From positions 1,054,001 through 1,118,000 of the forward strand of contig NZ_JAVDYG010000001.1 in the NCBI RefSeq assembly GCF_031458325.1: a DNA stretch of 64,000 nucleotides. The letters run 5' to 3'. Shown here piece by piece: positions 58,481-64,000 of this stretch (positions are counted from its first letter, which is position 1; each line of letters starts with the position of its first letter). Below the pieces are notes generated by a model that made no database searches, was not told where the DNA came from, and saw only the letters and a list, made by a program, of their open reading frames with translations. The stretch comes from Nocardioides marmoribigeumensis (GTDB lineage: Bacteria; Actinomycetota; Actinomycetes; Propionibacteriales; Nocardioidaceae). A program made the position numbers and the translations under genes.

Positions 58481-59167
58481 ATGACCAGCGTCCTGGTCGT
58501 CGAGGACGACGACGCGATCCGCACCGGCGTGGTGCGGGGTCTGCAGCAGCGCGGCATGGCGGTGGCCAGCGTCCCCGCCGGTCTCCCCGCCCTGGAGCTG
58601 GTCGTCAAGGACAAACCCGACGTGGTGCTCCTCGACCTCGGCCTGCCCGACGTCGACGGCCTGCAGGTGCTGGCGATGATCCGCGCGGTCTCGCAGGTGC
58701 CGGTGATCGTCGTCACCGCCCAGGACGACGACCGGACGGTCGTCGCGGCGCTCGACGCCGGGGCCGACGACTACGTGGTCAAGCCGTTCGGCCTCGACCA
58801 GGTCGCGGCGAGGGTGCGGGCGATCCTGCGCCGGGGCGGCTCCAACCGCACGGTCGAGCCCTACGTCGTCGGCGACCTCGTCGTCGACCCGCGCACTCGC
58901 ACCGCCACCCTGGCCGGCAAGCCGCTCGAGCTGGCCCGCAAGGAGTTCGAGCTGCTGCTCGCGCTGGCCGGCCGCCGCGGCGACGTCGTCACCCGCAAGG
59001 AGCTCCTGGTCGAGGTCTGGCAGATGCCCTACGGCGGTGGCGACCGCACGGTCGACGTGCACCTGTCCTGGCTGCGCCGCAAGCTGGGCGAGACCGCGGC
59101 CGAGCCGCGCTACCTGCGCACGGTGCGCGGGGTCGGCGTACGCCTGGTGGAGCCCGGGGCGGACTGA
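58481..59167 (+). CDS. OmpR-family response regulator
   Basis: 228 residues: receiver domain with VLVVEDDDAIRTG, the phosphoacceptor Asp52 (LLDLGLPDVDG) and Lys101 (VVKPFG), then a winged-helix DNA-binding domain (about 125-225). Translational coupling to the kinase gene: TGATG, 1-bp overlap. Confidence 0.95.
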   Translation: MTSVLVVEDDDAIRTGVVRGLQQRGMAVASVPAGLPALELVVKDKPDVVLLDLGLPDVDGLQVLAMIRAVSQVPVIVVTAQDDDRTVVAALDAGADDYVVKPFGLDQVAARVRAILRRGGSNRTVEPYVVGDLVVDPRTRTATLAGKPLELARKEFELLLALAGRRGDVVTRKELLVEVWQMPYGGGDRTVDVHLSWLRRKLGETAAEPRYLRTVRGVGVRLVEPGAD

Positions 59168-60438
59168 TGCGCCGGCGCATCTCCTGGCTGGTCGCGGCGA
59201 CCACATCAGCGGTCGTCCTCGCGTTCGTGATCCCGCTGTGCCTGCTGGTGCGTTCGATGGCCGCCGACCGGGCGCTCGCCACCGGCAACGACGAGGCCCG
59301 CTCGGCCGCGATCGTGGTCTCCGGCCTGCACGACTCGCCGCAGCTCTCGCGCTCCATCGAGCAGGTGGACGCGCGCTCCCCCGCCCGCACCACGGTCGTC
59401 GCCCCCGACGGCACGACGTACGGCGACCCGGGCGAGGGCCTGCTGCTCGACGACGACGTCCAACGCGCCCGCGACGGCGAGGCCTTCACCGACGTCGACG
59501 ACCGCGGTGGGGAGGTCGTGATCCCGGTCGACACCGAGGACGGCGTATTTGTCGTGGTGACAACCGTGGCCCCCGAGCTGATGCGAGCAGGGGTCTATCG
59601 CGCCTGGGCGAGCATCGCCGCACTGGGCTTCGCCCTGCTCGTCGCCGCGCTCCTCGTGGCGGACCGCCTCGGCCGACGGGTCAGCGAGCCGCTCACCCTG
59701 CTCGCCGGCGTCGCCGAGCGTCTGGGCGACGGTGACCTCGACGCCCGGGCCGAGCTCCACGGCCCACCGGAGACCGTCGAGCTGGCGGACACGATGAACC
59801 GCATGGCCGACCGCATCGAGGAGCTGCTGATCGCCGAGCGGGCGACGGTCGGCGACCTGTCGCACCGGCTCCGCACGCCGGTGACCGCGCTCCGCCTCGA
59901 CGCCGAGTCGCTGACCGACGCCGACGTGGGCGAGCGCCTCGGGCGGCACATCGAGCAGCTGCAGACGACCATCGACACGATCGTGCAGGACGCCCGGCGT
60001 CCGCTGCGCCACACGATGAGCGCGGAGTGCGACGCCCGCGCGGTCGTGGCCGAGCGCACGGCGTACTGGTCGGCCCTGGCCGAGGACCAGGGCCGCGAGG
60101 TCCGTCTCGCCCTGCCCGACGGTCCGGTGCACTGCGCGGTCGACGCCCAGGACCTCACCGACGTGGTGGACGTGCTGGTCGACAACGTCTTCGCCCACAC
60201 CTCGGAGGGGGCGGGGTTCTCGGTCACGCTCGAGGTGGAGGACGGCCAGGTCGTCCTCGAGGTCGCCGACGACGGCCCGCCGCTCGTCGTCGGGCTGGAC
60301 CAGCCCCGTCCCGGCACCAGCGGGCTCGGGCTGCAGATCGTGCGCCGCACGGCGGCGCGCGCCGACGGCCACTTCTCCTGGCAGCACGACGGCAGCGGCA
60401 CCGTCGCCCGGGTGACGCTCGCCCGCGTGGACGTCTGA
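59167..60438 (+). CDS. Sensor histidine kinase (HisKA family)
   Basis: 423 residues: N-terminal transmembrane helix (5-30), extracytoplasmic sensor of about 110 residues (SPARTTVVAPDGTTYGD), second TM (145-167), HAMP (about 168-220), and HisKA/HATPase with phosphoacceptor His233 in GDLSHRLRTPVTAL and ATP lid GTSGLGLQIVRR. Partner of the preceding regulator. The HTH output of the pair is probably the flanking envelope genes, but no operator is visible. Confidence 0.94.
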   Translation: MRRRISWLVAATTSAVVLAFVIPLCLLVRSMAADRALATGNDEARSAAIVVSGLHDSPQLSRSIEQVDARSPARTTVVAPDGTTYGDPGEGLLLDDDVQRARDGEAFTDVDDRGGEVVIPVDTEDGVFVVVTTVAPELMRAGVYRAWASIAALGFALLVAALLVADRLGRRVSEPLTLLAGVAERLGDGDLDARAELHGPPETVELADTMNRMADRIEELLIAERATVGDLSHRLRTPVTALRLDAESLTDADVGERLGRHIEQLQTTIDTIVQDARRPLRHTMSAECDARAVVAERTAYWSALAEDQGREVRLALPDGPVHCAVDAQDLTDVVDVLVDNVFAHTSEGAGFSVTLEVEDGQVVLEVADDGPPLVVGLDQPRPGTSGLGLQIVRRTAARADGHFSWQHDGSGTVARVTLARVDV

Positions 60439-60456
60439 GCCGGCGGCCGGACGCAC

Positions 60457-60506
60457 AGCAGGGCGGCGGTCACCGGCGTGGGACCCGGTGGACCACCGCC
60501 CGCTGC
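60457..60506. terminator. Likely bidirectional terminator
   Basis: GCAGGGCGGCGGTCACCGG and its near complement around CCGGTGG-CCACCGCCC form a long, bulged G/C stem between the kinase (+) and the next minus-strand gene. No U-tract. Confidence 0.5.
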
Positions 60507-60520
60507 TCGTGGGTGCGGGC

Positions 60521-61045
60521 TCAGTCGTCGTCGGGCTCGTCCGGCTCGTCACCGTGCTCCGGGTCCTCGCCGGCCCCGTCCTGGTGCTCGACCTCGTCGG
60601 CGTGGTCGTCGTCGCCGTGCTGCGCGGCGGTGGCGTGCTCGGCTCCGCCGTGGTCCTCGCCCTGCTCGTGACGTGGGCCGTCGTCGCCGGCCTCGTGGGT
60701 CGCGGGGGCGCTCGCAGTGCGGGTGACCGGGCGCGGTGCGGGGGCGGCAGCCGGCGCCGCCGCAGCGGGGGCGGCGGGCGGCGCGACGTCGATGACGACC
60801 GTGCGCTCGACGAGCCGCACGCACGTGCGGTGCCGCAGGTCGAAGCCGCGCGGGCAGTCGCGCAGGCGCACCTTGGTCACGGGCGTCGGCGGCGTCGGGG
60901 TGGCGCGCGCGGTCGTGGTCGCGTCGGCCACCTGGACGGTCTCGGAGTGCCGCGGCGGTGCGGCGAGGTGCTGGTAGCCGACGGCGGCTCCCGCCAGCCC
61001 GGCCACGCCGGCGACGACGCCGGCGGTGATCGTCGAGAGTCTCAT
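60521..61045 (-). CDS. Membrane-anchored protein with acidic His-rich tail
   Basis: 174 residues: an N-terminal TM (about 5-28), then a short conserved-looking core with two Cys in DCPRGFDLRHRTCVRLV, a Pro/Ala linker, and a C-terminal tail from about residue 118 rich in Asp, Glu, Gly and His (HEAGDDGPRHEQGEDHGG). The tail resembles metal-binding His/acidic regions. No family recognised. Converges on the kinase; divergent from the Ser/Pro-rich gene. Confidence 0.75.
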   Translation of the reverse strand: MRLSTITAGVVAGVAGLAGAAVGYQHLAAPPRHSETVQVADATTTARATPTPPTPVTKVRLRDCPRGFDLRHRTCVRLVERTVVIDVAPPAAPAAAAPAAAPAPRPVTRTASAPATHEAGDDGPRHEQGEDHGGAEHATAAQHGDDDHADEVEHQDGAGEDPEHGDEPDEPDDD

Positions 61046-61162
61046 GCGACCACGGTGGGGCCTGGCGCGTCATGACTTCCTCGACGGGACCTCAAGTCTT
61101 CCTCAAGCCGCTTCCCCGCCCCGGCTCCCGGGGCGACCGTGGAGGTCGAGAGGAGCCCACCC

Positions 61163-61666
61163 ATGTACGACGCACGACGCCGCGACCTGTTCCGGGCCGC
61201 CGTCACCGTGGCCACGGGGCTGGTCACCGCAGGCTCGGCCTGCGCCGTGGGGGTCACCGCCGGGCTGGCCGCGCGTGCCTCGGCGCCGGAGCAGGGCGGC
61301 CAGTCCGGGCAGGCCGACCAGCAGCCCCCGGCTGCCGGGGCGGCCCCGGCCGCCCGGCCCGTCGCGCGACCGGCGGTGCGGCCGGTCGTCCGGTGGCGCG
61401 ACCGGCCCCGCAAGGTGGTCGTCCGCACGCGGACCGTCTACCGCACCCTGCCGACCACGCTGGCCGGCGGGTCGGTGTCGTCCGGGGCCCCGTCCTCGTC
61501 CTCGTCCTCGTCCTCGTCCGGGTCGTCGGGGGCCTACGTGCCGCCCACCACCCACGTCTCGGGCTCGAGCGGCTCCGGCGGGCACGGGTCGTCCGGGTCC
61601 CGGCCGGCACCCGCCCCGCCGCCACCTCCGCCGCCACCACCACCGGCCCCGTCGTCGGGGTCGTGA
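61163..61666 (+). CDS. Secreted Ser/Pro-rich protein of the flavin operon
   Basis: 167 residues from the ATG at 61163, with GAGAGGAG upstream. RRRDLFRAAVTV resembles a Tat signal. Beyond it lie an Arg-rich region (VVRWRDRPRK), a run of nine Ser and a run of about eleven Pro. It does not carry the flavinylation motif of FMN-binding domains, so I do not assign it as the ApbE substrate; it is probably a wall-spanning spacer or anchor. Overlaps apbE by 4 bp (GTGA). Confidence 0.75.
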   Translation: MYDARRRDLFRAAVTVATGLVTAGSACAVGVTAGLAARASAPEQGGQSGQADQQPPAAGAAPAARPVARPAVRPVVRWRDRPRKVVVRTRTVYRTLPTTLAGGSVSSGAPSSSSSSSSSGSSGAYVPPTTHVSGSSGSGGHGSSGSRPAPAPPPPPPPPPPAPSSGS

Positions 61667-62577
61667 GCGACGTGAGCGCACTGCCGACCCGCGCGACGCC
61701 GTACGCCCGGTGGACGCTGTGGGGCACCTACGCCTTCCTCGCCGTCGACCCCCCCGAACTCCTGGCCCGGGCGGGGGCGATCGCCGACGACCTGCTCGCC
61801 GGCGTCGAGCAGGAGCTCAGCCGCTTCCGTCCCGACTCCGACCTGTCCCGGGCCAATGCCCGCGCGGGGTCGTGGTCACCGGCCGGACCGCTCCTGGTCG
61901 GTGCGACCCGTGCGGCGCTCGCGGCCGCTGCCCTGACCGAGGGGCTCGTGGACCCGTGCCTGGGCCGGACCCTCGTCTCGCTGGGGTACGACGACGACCT
62001 CGCGGCCGTGCGTCGACGGACCGCGTGGGGACCCGCCCCCGCCGGGGACCGGGCCGGCGCGTGGCGCGAGCTCGAGGTGCACGACGACGCGGTCCGCGTG
62101 CCGGCTGGGGCCGCCCTGGACCTCGGGGCGACCGGCAAGGCCTGGGCCGCCGACGTCGTGGCGAGCACCGTGGCGTCGGCCCTCGGGTGCACGGCCGTGG
62201 TGTCGCTCGGCGGCGACGTCAGCGTGCAGGGGCAGGACGCGCCCTGGCCGGTGCGCGTGAGCGAGACCCCCGACGGGTCCGGACCGGTGGTCTGGGTGGA
62301 GGGCGGCCTGGCCACCTCCTCCACGCTGGTGCGCCGGTGGCGGGGACGCTCGGGCTCGGTGGTGCACCACGTGGTCGACCCGCGCACGGGCCTGCCCGCC
62401 GAGGAGGTGCACCGCACGGTGACCTGCGGCGGACCCGACGCCCTGAGCGCCAACGCGGCGAGCACCGCCGCGCTCGTGCTCGGCGCCGACGCGCCGGCGT
62501 GGCTGGAGGAGCACGGGGTCACCGCCCGGCTGGTCGACGCGGACGGTGGCGTCACGACGGTGGGAGCGTGGCCGTGA
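61663..62577 (+). CDS. apbE: FAD:protein FMN transferase (ApbE)
   Basis: 304 residues. ApbE transfers FMN from FAD to Thr of exported FMN-binding domains, powering extracytosolic electron transport. Present are LDLGATGKAWAADVV and the FAD/Mg site region VVSLGGDVSVQG, plus VVDPRTGLP. No signal peptide, so the reaction probably occurs at the inner face or after Tat export of the target. Start GTG at 61663 overlaps the previous stop; the next gene overlaps its stop. Confidence 0.92.
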   Translation: MSDVSALPTRATPYARWTLWGTYAFLAVDPPELLARAGAIADDLLAGVEQELSRFRPDSDLSRANARAGSWSPAGPLLVGATRAALAAAALTEGLVDPCLGRTLVSLGYDDDLAAVRRRTAWGPAPAGDRAGAWRELEVHDDAVRVPAGAALDLGATGKAWAADVVASTVASALGCTAVVSLGGDVSVQGQDAPWPVRVSETPDGSGPVVWVEGGLATSSTLVRRWRGRSGSVVHHVVDPRTGLPAEEVHRTVTCGGPDALSANAASTAALVLGADAPAWLEEHGVTARLVDADGGVTTVGAWP

Positions 62578-63146
62578 CCGACGGGCCGTTCCTCTGGTAC
62601 CTCAACCGCGGCTCCGGCCTGGTCCTCCTCGCGCTCCTCACGTCCTCCGCCCTGATGGGCATGTGGGCCACCCGCGGCGACGCCGGCACCCGCGTGCCCC
62701 GCTTCGCGATCCAGGCCCTGCACCGCAACCTCGCCCTGCTCGGAGTGGTGATGACCGTCGTGCACGTCGCGTCGGCGGTCACCGACGAGTACGTCGACAT
62801 CCGGTGGTGGCAGTCGGTCCTGCCCTGGCACCTGGCCTACCGGCCGCTCTGGCTGGCGCTCGGGGTCGTCGCGCTCGACCTCCTCCTCGCCGCGGTCCTC
62901 ACCAGCCTGGTGCGCGAGCACCTCCCGCGCCGCGCATGGCTGGTCGTGCACCTCGGGGTCTACCTCGTCCTGGCGCTGGCCTTCGCGCACGGGCTCGGCA
63001 TCGGCACCGACACCGGCGAGGGCTGGGCACGCTGGACCTACGTCGTCTGCGGGGTCGCCCTGGTGGCTGCCGGGGTGGCGCGGGTCGTCGACGCGCGCCG
63101 CCGGTCCCGCCTCACCCCGCGAGAGCTCGAGGTGGTGACCCGATGA
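62574..63146 (+). CDS. Bis-heme membrane protein (ferric-reductase-like transmembrane domain)
   Basis: 190 residues, about six predicted membrane segments. His50 and His64, and His126 and His139, form two pairs 13-14 residues apart on adjacent helices, the arrangement that binds two b haems in ferric reductase/NADPH oxidase-type membrane domains. It lacks the FAD/NAD domains of true reductases. GTG start overlaps the apbE stop (GTGA). Confidence 0.88.
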   Translation: MTDGPFLWYLNRGSGLVLLALLTSSALMGMWATRGDAGTRVPRFAIQALHRNLALLGVVMTVVHVASAVTDEYVDIRWWQSVLPWHLAYRPLWLALGVVALDLLLAAVLTSLVREHLPRRAWLVVHLGVYLVLALAFAHGLGIGTDTGEGWARWTYVVCGVALVAAGVARVVDARRRSRLTPRELEVVTR

Positions 63147-64000
63147 CGTCGGTGGTCACCCTGGGCCGAGGTCCCTTGCTCCTGGCGGGATCCGGTCCCG
63201 AGCTCGGCGAGCACCGCCGCCGTTGGGGACCCCTGGCCCGGTTCTCCGCGACCGAGCTGGTCGCGCGGTGCCGCGCGCTCGACCTGCGCGGTCGCGGCGG
63301 GGCGGGGTTCCCCCTGGCCGACAAGCTGGGCGCCGTCGCTCGTGGGCGTGGCCGACCGGTCGTGGTGGTCAACCTCTCCGAGGGCGAGCCCGCCAGCCAC
63401 AAGGACGTCACGCTCGCCCGCACCTCGCCGCACCTCCTGCTCGACGGCGCGGTCGCCACGGCCCGGGCGGTCGGCGCGCGTCAGGTCCACCTCGTCACGG
63501 GTCCGCAGGGTGTCGCGGAGCTCGAGCAGGCCGTCGGGCAGCGGGAGGAGCGGCTGCGCTTCACCTTCCACCGCGCGGCCGACCTCTTCGTCGCCGGGCA
63601 GTCCGCCGCGGTGCTCGAGCTGGTCGCCGGCCGGCCCAACCTGCCGGTCACCACGTGGCAGCCGTCGGCCCACTCGGGCCTGCGAGGACGGCCGACGCTG
63701 CTGTCCAACGCCGAGACCTTCGCGGTCGCCGGGGTCCTCGCCACCGCCGGCCCCGAGGCCGTGCTGCGGCACGGCACGCCGCTGGAGCCGGGCACGACCC
63801 TGCTCAGCCTCGACGGCGACGGGCCACCCGCGACCCGGCAGGTGGTCGAGGTGGCGCACGGGACGCGCTGGGGCGCCGTACTCCCCCCGTCGCGGCTGGA
63901 CGCCCCCGTCCTCCTCGGCGGCTACCACGGCACGTGGGCGCCGGCCGGCGCCCTGCACGACCTGCCCGTCTCGCGCCGCGCGCTCGCCGGGGCCGGGCTC
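63143..64000 (+). CDS. NuoF-like flavoprotein/iron-sulfur subunit, runs off the window
   Basis: At least 286 residues; the C-terminus lies beyond the window. RGRGGAGFPLADKL (50-63) and NLSEGEPASHKDVTLAR correspond to the FMN/NADH-binding Rossmann motifs of NuoF/HoxF/RnfC-type proteins. Ferredoxin- or quinone-linked electron input is likely, though the C-terminal 4Fe-4S segment cannot be seen. ATG at 63143 overlaps the upstream stop (ATGA), the fourth gene of the operon. Confidence 0.88.
   Translation, partial: MTSVVTLGRGPLLLAGSGPELGEHRRRWGPLARFSATELVARCRALDLRGRGGAGFPLADKLGAVARGRGRPVVVVNLSEGEPASHKDVTLARTSPHLLLDGAVATARAVGARQVHLVTGPQGVAELEQAVGQREERLRFTFHRAADLFVAGQSAAVLELVAGRPNLPVTTWQPSAHSGLRGRPTLLSNAETFAVAGVLATAGPEAVLRHGTPLEPGTTLLSLDGDGPPATRQVVEVAHGTRWGAVLPPSRLDAPVLLGGYHGTWAPAGALHDLPVSRRALAGAGL

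Overview
The window is a high-GC chromosomal segment from an actinomycete, most likely a Nocardioides-type member of the Propionibacteriales. This is inferred from base composition, frequent GTG starts with tight ATGA/GTGA overlaps, an S16 and an HU protein with long low-complexity tails, an F420-pathway gene (cofC), an IclR regulator beside leuCD, and a gylR-like glycerol locus. Almost all of the DNA is coding. There are no prophage, insertion-sequence or CRISPR signatures.

Layout. 1-4 kb (minus strand): the operon rpsP-khpA-rimM-trmD-rplS followed by lepB, with trmD carrying an extra acetyltransferase domain and a structured leader in front of rplS. 4-8 kb: an EamA exporter, an amidohydrolase, a small secreted protein and ffh. 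8-14 kb: glnD and two tandem amt-glnK ammonium modules with GlnR-like boxes. 14-29 kb (minus): ftsY, a secreted alpha/beta hydrolase, a thioesterase, smc, mutM, rnc, rpmF, yceD, coaD, rsmD, recG and a DAK2/FakA-like gene, then divergent rpmB. 30-41 kb: thiL, a DUF3515 protein, a stand-alone Lrp/AsnC ligand domain, ddl, a cystathionine lyase-like pair, gpsA, plsC, cofC, hup, leuCD and their IclR regulator. 41-44 kb: an SGNH hydrolase and an alkylation-repair pair (ogt and an Ada-AlkA fusion). 44-52.5 kb: a frameshifted gene, then a glycerol locus with two kinases, an IclR regulator, glpF, glpX and glpD. 52.5-57 kb: tRNA-Glu, tRNA-Gln, a CPBP protease, gltX and an FAH-family enzyme. 57-64 kb: a broken glycosidase, a two-component system between two envelope-anchored proteins, and a redox operon (Tat-like Ser/Pro-rich protein, ApbE, a bis-heme membrane protein and a NuoF-like protein that runs off the window).

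How it works together. The first 40 kb is mostly the conserved actinobacterial core for translation, SRP targeting, chromosome handling and envelope precursors, with nitrogen sensing (GlnD, PII, Amt) embedded in it. The glycerol block can import, phosphorylate and oxidise glycerol to DHAP and feed gluconeogenesis through GlpX; paired palindromes and a CRP-like site lie between its divergent halves. The right end looks like an ApbE-dependent flavin and haem electron-transfer module next to an envelope-sensing two-component system.

Less expected items are an 88-bp nested-palindrome element present twice, the TrmD-GNAT fusion, the rplS leader, duplicated PII genes whose 5' halves are nearly identical, a 19-bp inverted repeat beside a G/C-only tract, and three decayed genes.
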